Shown here: positions 8,851 through 15,212 of the stretch, in pieces | Layout of the letters: each line of letters begins with the position of its first letter | Position numbering within the stretch: the first letter of the stretch is position 1 | NCBI RefSeq assembly: GCF_009711525.1 | Contig: NZ_SMLV01000407.1 | Span: forward strand, 1-32,199 | From: Fulvivirga lutimaris | Lineage (GTDB): Bacteria; Bacteroidota; Bacteroidia; Cytophagales; Cyclobacteriaceae | Length of the DNA: 32,199 nucleotides | Reading direction: 5' to 3' | Position numbers and translations under genes: made by a program | The notes under the pieces: generated by a model | Database searches by the model: none | Told to the model about the DNA's origin: nothing | The model's input: only the letters and a program-made list of their open reading frames with translations

Positions 8851-9290
8851 AACCTGTTGTCGAACTGAAATTCCTCCACCGCCTTGATCTTAATTTTGCT
8901 AAAGTCAGGGTGATGAGGATTAAGTAGGTAGTTACTTTCTTCAGGAATAATGGCTGATGGAACTTGTATTACAGCTGAACTGCCAGACTTACACCACCCA
9001 TCACCCACAAATTTGGTATGTAACTGCCCCTTAAATGAAGTCCAGTTTTTTGGAAGTTTACTCTTCTCGAAAGTTTCGATCTTTATCTTATCAGGAATTT
9101 CAATCACCAAAGTTCTAAAAGAGGCGTCCAACCCTTCCCCCCTTCTATGCACCAGATTCTCCAAACATGCCAATGCTCTTGATGAAGCGGAGTATATCAT
9201 GAACGTACCAGCAGAATTCCATCTGGCCGGTCTTCCAGAGGCATAAAGTTTATCGGAAAATTTAGTAAGCGTTATTCTGTAAACAATCAT
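8847..9290 (-). CDS. RES-domain toxin (NAD+-degrading type)
   Basis: This 147-residue RES domain spans the whole protein. Expected active-site residues are visible: Arg5 (VYRIT), Arg23 (ARWN), Tyr33, Glu44 (ACLENL) and Ser112 in VPSAI, followed by the family-typical YLLNPHHPDF. Characterised relatives (MbcT, ParT, RES of Pseudomonas) attack NAD+ or ADP-ribosylate targets and arrest growth. The start overlaps the stop of the Xre/DUF2384 antitoxin gene as ATGA, so antitoxin and toxin are translationally coupled, with antitoxin first. No truncation or frameshift is seen and all key residues are kept, so it is probably functional. Confidence 0.93.
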   Translation of the reverse strand: MIVYRITLTKFSDKLYASGRPARWNSAGTFMIYSASSRALACLENLVHRRGEGLDASFRTLVIEIPDKIKIETFEKSKLPKNWTSFKGQLHTKFVGDGWCKSGSSAVIQVPSAIIPEESNYLLNPHHPDFSKIKIKAVEEFQFDNRF

Positions 9291-9709
9291 GCAGTATCAC
9301 CATATTGGATACGGTCTAACTCATCTGTTATAAGGTCAATGCCATCTGAGGTTTTAACTAAATCTAATGGTATATGACCTCCAATACCAAAAGAAGGCTT
9401 TGATAGCCATGAAATGAAAGCATCTCTATTGCCAAAAATAGATACCCCTTTTTGGTAAAGGGCTATAAGCTTAAGCATGATCTCACTTCTTATAGGACTG
9501 AATTTGATATTTTGAGTGCGGTATTTATTAATTGTCTTTTGTGTAAGCTCTACCACCTCGGCCATATAATCGGTATTTCCGAAAAGCTTGACTACATCAT
9601 CAAATATCTTAGCTGAGACGCCCTTTTGCGCAGAAAACACAATTGTGGCTGGGTCTGATAATTTTGATTTATATCTACTGTATATGGCTTGTGGTTCATT
9701 TGTTTCCAT
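9287..9709 (-). CDS. Xre/MbcA/ParS-type antitoxin (DUF2384)
   Basis: This 140-residue protein precedes the RES toxin. The N-terminal ~85 residues are helical with a helix-turn-helix-like segment (VELTQKTINKY near residue 53). The C-terminal ~55 residues form the DUF2384 toxin-binding module, with ALYQKGVSIFG, FISWLSKPSFGIGG and PLDLVKTSDGIDLITDEL, the last matching the family signature of proline, leucine and a late Gly-Asp/Leu helix. It should neutralise the toxin by occupying its active site and repress the operon. Two near-identical palindromic sites sit immediately upstream. Confidence 0.93.
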   Translation of the reverse strand: METNEPQAIYSRYKSKLSDPATIVFSAQKGVSAKIFDDVVKLFGNTDYMAEVVELTQKTINKYRTQNIKFSPIRSEIMLKLIALYQKGVSIFGNRDAFISWLSKPSFGIGGHIPLDLVKTSDGIDLITDELDRIQYGDTA

Positions 9710-9721
9710 ACCACTAATTTA

Positions 9722-9756
9722 AGGAAATTTTTCCTGAATGTTTAGAAATTTTTCCT
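9722..9756 (-). promoter_or_regulatory. Candidate two-site operator of the RES-Xre operon
   Basis: The 12-mer GAAATTTTTCCT occurs at 9724-9735 and again at 9745-9756, exactly 21 bases (two helical turns) apart. The first copy lies inside the near-palindrome AGGAAATTTTTCCT (arms of six around TT). The sites begin 13 bases upstream of the antitoxin ATG, and the distal copy overlaps the stop codon of the ABC-F gene. Spacing, symmetry and position fit an autoregulatory site for the Xre antitoxin. This is inference, since no binding data are available. Confidence 0.6.
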
Positions 9757-11632
9757 AATTAAACTCTGAAAGCTCCAGCCACCTCAACTCTTTAGCATCA
9801 ATTTCTTCCTCTATCTGCTTAAGATCAATACCCCACTGTGTTAATTTCTCGTGATCGTTCTCCCCAGAAACTAAGAGCTGGTTGAGCTCTTCTTTCTTAT
9901 TGTTTAACTGCTCAATATCTTTTTCTAGCTGTTCAAACTCTCGTTTCTCTGCATAGCTAAGTTTTCTTTCATCAGTTGCTGCTTTAACAATATTCTTCTG
10001 CTTTTCCTGCTTCGGTTTTAGGGCACTTTCGTCCTGTGCATTTGCCTGCTCAGAGTTTCTATATGTAGAGTAATTTCCAGGAAAATCTACTATGGCTTTA
10101 TTCTTTTCAAAAACAAAGAGATGATTAACCAGTCTATCCATAAAATACCTATCATGGCTAACTATGATCAAACATCCCTGAAAGCTAAAAAGAAACTCCT
10201 CTAGTGTTCTGAGGGTAATTAAGTCCAGATCATTAGTAGGCTCATCAAGTATTAAGAAATTCGGGTTTTCAATTAAAACTCTAAGTAATTGTAGTCTCCT
10301 TTTTTCGCCACCACTTAGCTTGTCTACATAATCATATTGGGCCTTAGCAGAAAAGTTAAATTGGGTTAAAAATTTAGATGCAGAAACAGTACTTCCATTA
10401 GACAGCGTTACTATTTCTGCCACTTCCTGAACAACCTCAATAACCTTCATTCCAGGCTTAAAATTAGGCTCCTGCTGCTTGTAATAACCAAATACAGTAG
10501 TCTGACCTTTGTCTATTTTACCAGTATCTGGCTGAAGTGCACCCGTCAGCAGGTTTAGGAAAGTAGATTTACCAGCACCGTTTTTACCAACAATACCAAC
10601 GCGCTCTCCCTTCTTAAATATGTAACTAAATGGTTTTATAATACTCTGATTACCAAAGGATTTGGTAATTTCTTCAATCTCAAGAATTTTGCCTCCTTGT
10701 CTTCGTTGATTGATGTCCAGTTCTAATTCTACCTTATCAAGATTTTGATGAGCCTTTTCTTTTATTCCCTCAAAAGCATCAACTCTGTATTTGGCCTTGG
10801 TCCCTCTCGCCTTTGGCTGTCTCCTGATCCAGTCAAGCTCTTTTTTAAAAAGGTTAGCGGCCTTTTCCTTTTCAGATTGTGCCATTTGTTCACGTTCCGA
10901 CTTCTTTTCAAGGAAATATGAATAATTCCCCAAATAGCGATATACCTGCTCATTATCAAGCTCAATGATTTCATTGGTTACCTGCTCAAGAAAATACCTA
11001 TCATGTGTAACCATTATAATTCCCATTTGACTACTGGATAGAAAACTTTCCAGCCACTCAATAGCTTCTAAATCAAGATGGTTAGTAGGCTCATCAAGTA
11101 TTACCAGATCAGGCTTTTCTATTAACGCCTTGGCAAGTCCAACGCGTTTCTTTTGCCCACCAGACATATCACTAATCTTTTTCTCAAGATCGTGAATACC
11201 AAGTTTGCCCAAAACTTCCTTTATCTGCGATTCATAAGTCCAGGCATCGGCCTTGTCCATCTCTTCAATCAAATCACCAATTATTTCCATTGATTTAGGA
11301 TCAGTTTCAGCGAGTTTAAGGTGATGCTCATACTTTGAAATCAGTTGAGCCATCTTTTTATCACCACCAAGCACCGCCTCAATGATATCATCGGTAGCGC
11401 CAAATTCTGGTTGCTGCTCCAGATAAGCGATCTTCACAGAATTATTTACCACAACTTCTCCCTTATCTGGCACATCTATGCCTGCAAGGATTTTGAGCAA
11501 AGTGGTTTTTCCACTACCGTTAACACCCACGAGGGCAACCTTCTGCCCTTGCTCTATCCCAAAAGAAATGTTCCTGAAAAGTACCCTTTCACCAAAGGCC
11601 TTCGATATATCATCAACCGATAAATAGTTCAT
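9755..11632 (-). CDS. uup: ABC-F family ATPase, Uup type
   Basis: The 625-residue protein has two ABC domains and no membrane segment. The first has Walker A GVNGSGKT at 36-43, signature MSGGQKKR and Walker B VILDEPTNHLDL. The second has GKNGAGKS, signature LSGGEKRR and LILDEPTNDLDL. Between them is the basic linker with RRQPKARGTKAKYR, and after them an approximately 85-residue coiled coil (KLSYAEKREFEQLEKD onward). The PTNDLD variant in the second Walker B and the C-terminal coiled coil are characteristic of Uup rather than EttA or YheS. Such proteins act on ribosomes or branched DNA intermediates. Uup assignment is by motif memory. The stop overlaps the distal operator copy of the downstream toxin-antitoxin operon. 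Confidence 0.92.
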   Translation of the reverse strand: MNYLSVDDISKAFGERVLFRNISFGIEQGQKVALVGVNGSGKTTLLKILAGIDVPDKGEVVVNNSVKIAYLEQQPEFGATDDIIEAVLGGDKKMAQLISKYEHHLKLAETDPKSMEIIGDLIEEMDKADAWTYESQIKEVLGKLGIHDLEKKISDMSGGQKKRVGLAKALIEKPDLVILDEPTNHLDLEAIEWLESFLSSSQMGIIMVTHDRYFLEQVTNEIIELDNEQVYRYLGNYSYFLEKKSEREQMAQSEKEKAANLFKKELDWIRRQPKARGTKAKYRVDAFEGIKEKAHQNLDKVELELDINQRRQGGKILEIEEITKSFGNQSIIKPFSYIFKKGERVGIVGKNGAGKSTFLNLLTGALQPDTGKIDKGQTTVFGYYKQQEPNFKPGMKVIEVVQEVAEIVTLSNGSTVSASKFLTQFNFSAKAQYDYVDKLSGGEKRRLQLLRVLIENPNFLILDEPTNDLDLITLRTLEEFLFSFQGCLIIVSHDRYFMDRLVNHLFVFEKNKAIVDFPGNYSTYRNSEQANAQDESALKPKQEKQKNIVKAATDERKLSYAEKREFEQLEKDIEQLNNKKEELNQLLVSGENDHEKLTQWGIDLKQIEEEIDAKELRWLELSEFN

Positions 11633-11728
11633 GGTGCGAAATTAATAAATGAAACTGCTAAAAATCAGTCATTTCTAAATTCATAATTTCTTTTTAACTT
11701 GATTAACCAAAACCAACAAAATAACAAC

Positions 11729-12328
11729 ATGAAAATCTTAAAATTTATTGGCTTTGGCTTAGTTGCAATACTAGTGCTAGCCGCCATTTACGCCAGCTTC
11801 CAACCGAAAGAAGGTCAAACAGAAAGGACCATTGTTATTGAAAGAAATCCTGAAGTTATTTACCCGGAAGTGAGCACGATGAAGAGATTTAATGAGTGGT
11901 CTCCATGGTTCACCATAGATCCTGAAACAAAGTATACATATGAAGGTCCTGAAAGTGGAGTCGGGGCTAAAATGTCATGGGAAAGTGATCACCCTGATGT
12001 GGGTGCCGGTTCTCAATGGATCATTGAAGCCAAAGAAAACGAACGAGTAACTTTACAGTTAGACTTTGGCTTTAAAGGTGGATTCTATGCAGATATGATT
12101 TTAGAGCCCGTAGAAAATGGAACCAAAGTCACTTGGACCTATCGCTATGAAGATTTAGACCTCATGGGAGCATTTTTCGCGTCTGTTATGGATTCTGAAG
12201 GAATGGTAGGTGATAGTTATGAAACGGGCCTGCGGCAATTGAAAGAATATGTTGAGTCAAAACCAACGCCAGAACCGGAAGTTATGGAAGAAGAAATGGC
12301 AGCAGATTCTATTGCTACAGAAGAATAG
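11729..12328 (+). CDS. Membrane-anchored SRPBCC (START-like) protein
   Basis: This 199-residue protein (from ATG 11729) has one N-terminal hydrophobic helix (residues about 5-24) followed by an SRPBCC/polyketide-cyclase-like domain: a beta strand with TIVIERNPEVIYPEV, then FNEWSPWFTIDP, a central GAGSQWII strand and TKVTWTY near residue 130. The last ~25 residues are very acidic with Pro-Glu repeats and probably disordered. SRPBCC domains bind hydrophobic ligands in a deep pocket; the ligand here is unknown. The frame is open back to TTG 11699, but the added residues are Asn/Gln-rich leader sequence and ATG gives a proper membrane anchor. A bidirectional terminator follows. Confidence 0.85.
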   Translation: MKILKFIGFGLVAILVLAAIYASFQPKEGQTERTIVIERNPEVIYPEVSTMKRFNEWSPWFTIDPETKYTYEGPESGVGAKMSWESDHPDVGAGSQWIIEAKENERVTLQLDFGFKGGFYADMILEPVENGTKVTWTYRYEDLDLMGAFFASVMDSEGMVGDSYETGLRQLKEYVESKPTPEPEVMEEEMAADSIATEE

Positions 12329-12351
12329 AAAGTATCAACACAATTCAGATT

Positions 12352-12380
12352 AAAAAGGTGTTTAAAAGGGCACCTTTTTA
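12352..12380. terminator. Bidirectional intrinsic terminator
   Basis: The stem AAAAAGGTG (12352-12360) pairs with CACCTTTTT (12371-12379) across a 10-base loop, giving a T-run on the plus strand and, by symmetry, on the minus strand. It sits between the converging SRPBCC and phospholipase-like genes, and the stop codon of the latter (12378-12380) lies in its right arm. Confidence 0.85.
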
Positions 12381-13352
12381 ATTTTCAGACTCGTGCTCTC
12401 GTGATTTATATCTCACTTCTTTCCAGAGCTTAAGTTCTTCCTTTCTTTTCTCTAGGTCCTCTTCAGATAACTCAAAATCAATCAAATCTTTTAAATCCGG
12501 CTGTCCTGCATCAATCCAGCAGGTGTACCAAAAATCTCCAACCATTTTAACGGCTTTTTTCATCTGGCGTTCTACCATATTGTTCAAAGCGTCATGATAG
12601 GCTTTTGAAAAACCTCTGGAGTAGACTTTTACTGTTGACGCACCTCTGGTTTCAAAAGAATACTTTTTATCCTCACCGAATTTTTTGGAGAGTTCCTTTT
12701 CAAACCTAAAAACTGAGTCTAATGCTTCATTAGCCTGAATGACTGCTTCCCATGCCTCTAGCTGAACATTTTCTATATAAATCGCCTGACCAACAAAAAA
12801 ATCATACTCTTCCGAAAATAGTTCTGGCAGTCTCGACTCCCAAAACCCATGAATGCCATACTGGCCGGTAAGCTGTCCGTTATAATTTTCAGTTGTATGT
12901 AAGGGCACATTAGCGTCTCCAATGTAATGGCCCAAATCAGCAGACAACCTCAATATAGCTTCAGCATCTCTAATTCTCATGGCATCTGTCAGCCAGTTCT
13001 TAACGGCATTAATATGCCATGGCACAATACCGTAGGCCTGTAATGTATCTTCTGTATACTTTTCGACAGCATCTCTCCAGTACCTGGGCAACTTATAAAC
13101 AGCACTATCTCCATAAACATCAGCATCTAAATAGTGTCTGGCTGCCTCGTCTTTAACAGCATATCTCCTTCTATCTGGGTTTACAGCATTTTCAGTTATA
13201 TATTGAATATTGTGCTTATAAAAGCCAATCATCTCTGGCGGTAATGTAAATACAGCCAGTCTATTAATCTTTTGATGAGCAAAAAACCCCCAAATGCTAA
13301 AAGAAAATGATAACATTGCAGCCAACAAAACAACTGTAAATACTCTTTTCAT
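12378..13352 (-). CDS. Zinc-dependent phospholipase C / S1-P1 nuclease superfamily exoenzyme
   Basis: The 324-residue product has a signal peptide whose likely cleavage leaves Trp21 as the mature N-terminus. That is the hallmark of this superfamily, where the N-terminal Trp itself binds a zinc ion. Other likely ligands are His26 (FFAHQKIN), His and Asp in ARHYLDAD, His in PWHINA, the cluster LGHYIGDANVPLH, and His and Glu in HGFWES. The catalytic site thus looks intact for three zinc ions. The C-terminal ~60 residues form a charged helical tail. Whether it cleaves phospholipids or nucleic acids cannot be decided from sequence. It is a single gene, divergent from rpsT. Confidence 0.85.
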   Translation of the reverse strand: MKRVFTVVLLAAMLSFSFSIWGFFAHQKINRLAVFTLPPEMIGFYKHNIQYITENAVNPDRRRYAVKDEAARHYLDADVYGDSAVYKLPRYWRDAVEKYTEDTLQAYGIVPWHINAVKNWLTDAMRIRDAEAILRLSADLGHYIGDANVPLHTTENYNGQLTGQYGIHGFWESRLPELFSEEYDFFVGQAIYIENVQLEAWEAVIQANEALDSVFRFEKELSKKFGEDKKYSFETRGASTVKVYSRGFSKAYHDALNNMVERQMKKAVKMVGDFWYTCWIDAGQPDLKDLIDFELSEEDLEKRKEELKLWKEVRYKSREHESEN

Positions 13353-13417
13353 CTGGGTTAAAGTGAGTTAGGGGTTATTGTTCTATAAATAACTTAAAAA
13401 ATATTGAGAGTATATGT

Positions 13418-13448
13418 TTTGCAGAAATAAATATTAGTACTACCTTTG
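13418..13448 (+). promoter_or_regulatory. Bacteroidota sigma-A type promoter of rpsT
   Basis: TTTG at 13418-13421 is separated by exactly 19 bases from TACCTTTG at 13441-13448, a full match to the Bacteroidota housekeeping consensus (TTTG, 19-21 bases, TAnnTTTG). It predicts a transcript start near 13455 and a leader of about 33 bases before the rpsT ATG at 13488. Confidence 0.85.
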
Positions 13449-13487
13449 CACACTCAAAATTAAAGAGTAGTTGAATTAAGATCAGTT

Positions 13488-13739
13488 ATGGCAAATCATA
13501 AATCAGCGTTAAAAAGAATCAGATCTAACAACGCAAAAAGGTTAAGAAACAGATACCAACATAAGACAACCAGAACTTTTGTCAAGAAGTTGAAAGAAAC
13601 TACTGATAAAACAGAAGCTCAAGGTTTATTGAAAACTGTGATCTCTATGATCGACAAGTTGGCAAAGAAAAATATTATTCACCGTAACAAGGCAGCTCAT
13701 AACAAATCTAAGCTTACCAAGTTGGTGAACAGCCTATAA
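13488..13739 (+). CDS. rpsT: 30S ribosomal protein S20
   Basis: The 83-residue, very basic, helical protein begins MANHKSALKRIR and contains the S20 signature IHRNKAAHNKSKL near its end. It binds 16S rRNA in the body of the small subunit. Length is normal for the family. It has a perfect promoter upstream and a strong terminator 25 bases after the stop, so it is monocistronic. Self-regulation of translation is known in E. coli, but nothing in this short leader shows it. Confidence 0.98.
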   Translation: MANHKSALKRIRSNNAKRLRNRYQHKTTRTFVKKLKETTDKTEAQGLLKTVISMIDKLAKKNIIHRNKAAHNKSKLTKLVNSL

Positions 13740-13763
13740 TTATAAAAATAGGTCTAAGACATT

Positions 13764-13800
13764 AAAAGTCTCCCGCTACAGCGGGAGACTTTTTTATTTT
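13764..13800 (+). terminator. Strong intrinsic terminator after rpsT
   Basis: A 13-base-pair perfect stem (13764-13776 with 13781-13793) has a TACA loop and GC-rich core CTCCCGC, followed by TTTTATTTT. It separates rpsT from radC, whose GTG start is 18 bases past the tail. Confidence 0.95.
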
Positions 13801-13817
13801 TCACTATTTTCAACCCT

Positions 13818-14516
13818 GTGAAAAAAGCTAGTGAATATCTAAATATTAAAAACTGGGCTGAAGAAGACCGTCCGAGAGAGAAATTGCTCCTCAAAGGCAA
13901 AGCGTCACTTTCTGAAGCCGAACTTATAGGTATTCTTATTGGTTCAGGCACCGCATCTTTAAGTGCTGTAGATCTGGCTAAGAAAATATTGAATGGCTCT
14001 GAAAATAACCTCAACAGCCTGGCAAAGCTTTCAGTTAAAGATCTTACAAAATTTAAGGGTATTGGTGAAGCTAAAGCCATCAGTATTGTAGCTGCACTTG
14101 AACTAGGCAGGAGAAGGAAAAATCAGGAGATTATTAAAAATCCAAAAATTGGAAGCTCACAAGATGTCTATGAGTTTCTAAAAGGCGATTTGCTCGATTT
14201 GCAACATGAAGAGTTTTGGGTGCTCTTGCTTTCCAGAAGTAATGAGATCATCAAAAAGAAATTAATTAGCAGTGGTGGCGTATCAGGCACGGTAGCAGAC
14301 CCAAAACTGATTTTTAAATCTGCACTTGAAGAGTTGGCCTCTGCAATCATACTTGTGCACAATCATCCATCAGGAAACCTAAAACCCAGTGCTCAGGATT
14401 TATCACTGACTAAAAAAATGAAAGAAGCAGGACTTGTTTTGGAGATACCAGTGCTGGATCATCTTATCTTTACCAATGAATCATATTTCAGCTTTGCTGA
14501 CGAAGGAATTTTATAA
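13818..14516 (+). CDS. radC: RadC/JAMM domain DNA repair-type protein
   Basis: The 232-residue protein has an N-terminal UPF0758 helical region with a helix-hairpin-helix-like KFKGIGEAKA near residue 76, then a JAB1/MPN (JAMM) metalloprotease-like domain. The metal motif is complete: His181, His183, Ser191 and Asp194 in HNHPSG...S..D. RadC was linked to DNA repair historically, but its biochemical role remains unclear. The start is GTG 13818, and no ATG fits better because the alignment to the family start (KKASEYL...WAEEDRPREK) begins there. Three bases separate it from the DUF1684 gene, so the two are probably cotranscribed. Confidence 0.96.
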   Translation: MKKASEYLNIKNWAEEDRPREKLLLKGKASLSEAELIGILIGSGTASLSAVDLAKKILNGSENNLNSLAKLSVKDLTKFKGIGEAKAISIVAALELGRRRKNQEIIKNPKIGSSQDVYEFLKGDLLDLQHEEFWVLLLSRSNEIIKKKLISSGGVSGTVADPKLIFKSALEELASAIILVHNHPSGNLKPSAQDLSLTKKMKEAGLVLEIPVLDHLIFTNESYFSFADEGIL

Positions 14517-14519
14517 TTT

Positions 14520-15122
14520 ATGAATCAAAGAAAAATATTAAGCATCGTTGTGGGTGTGGTCATCGCTATCATCATGATATACTCATTCTCAGGAGGACAA
14601 ACCACTGAAGAATACATTGCGGATATTCTTGAAGAAAGAGAAGAGGCCGATATTTTTATGAAGAACAATTCTGAATCTCCCTTTAAAGATTCAGAAGTGA
14701 AGTATGAAGGGCTAAAATATTACGAGCCAAATATTAAATACAAAATAACTGCGAGGTTCACCAAGGCAGACCCAACAAGAATTGTAAAGCTTGGTACCAA
14801 TGATGGTGTAGAAAGGGAATATCTGACTTATGGTAAGGCGGAGTTTTCGTTTGCAGATAAACCTCAAACTTTATTGATTCTGGAAAGCGTAGAGGATGAA
14901 AAGCTATTTCTTGCATTTGGTGATGAAACTAGTGCAATTGAAACTTATGGTGCGGGGCGATACCTTGATGTAACTCACAGTGGAGGCAACACTATTGTCT
15001 TAGATTTCAATCTTGCTTACAACCCCTACTGTGCTTATGCTGACGGCTTTAGTTGCCCTCTTCCGCCTCGAGAAAACCTACTTTCGGTAGCTATTGAGGC
15101 TGGTGAAAAAACTTACCAATAA
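14520..15122 (+). CDS. DUF1684 domain protein with N-terminal membrane anchor
   Basis: The 200-residue protein has one N-terminal hydrophobic segment (about residues 6-24), a signal peptide or anchor, followed by a DUF1684 domain. Family hallmarks are YGAGRYLD near residue 145, the strand VLDFNLAYNPYCAY near 160, and CPLPPRENLL near the end. The conserved Asn-Pro-Tyr-Cys and Cys-Pro-Leu-Pro-Pro segments suggest a specific binding site, but no activity is established to my knowledge. It starts three bases after radC. A weak hairpin without a U-tract follows at 15128-15143. Confidence 0.9.
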   Translation: MNQRKILSIVVGVVIAIIMIYSFSGGQTTEEYIADILEEREEADIFMKNNSESPFKDSEVKYEGLKYYEPNIKYKITARFTKADPTRIVKLGTNDGVEREYLTYGKAEFSFADKPQTLLILESVEDEKLFLAFGDETSAIETYGAGRYLDVTHSGGNTIVLDFNLAYNPYCAYADGFSCPLPPRENLLSVAIEAGEKTYQ

Positions 15123-15158
15123 ATTGAAATGCCCAAAGGCATTAACTGTCAAAATCAT

Positions 15159-15166
15159 TAATTTTG
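15159..15166 (+). promoter_or_regulatory. Candidate -7 element of the pheT operon promoter
   Basis: TAATTTTG matches TAnnTTTG exactly, 46 bases before the pheT ATG. I see no TTTG at the expected -33 position, so this is a half-match supported by location at the start of a new transcription block. Confidence 0.45.
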
Positions 15167-15212
15167 CCAACTTTAAATTGAACCGCAGGGCAAGCATTAC
15201 AATAATATTCAA

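Noticed and set aside
11699-11728. TTG start for the SRPBCC protein.
   Set aside because: It adds an Asn/Gln-rich stretch ahead of the membrane helix; ATG 11729 is better.
15128-15143. Hairpin AATGCC-CAAA-GGCATT after the DUF1684 gene.
   Set aside because: There is no U-tract, so an intrinsic terminator is not supported. It may be chance or a weak RNA stabiliser.
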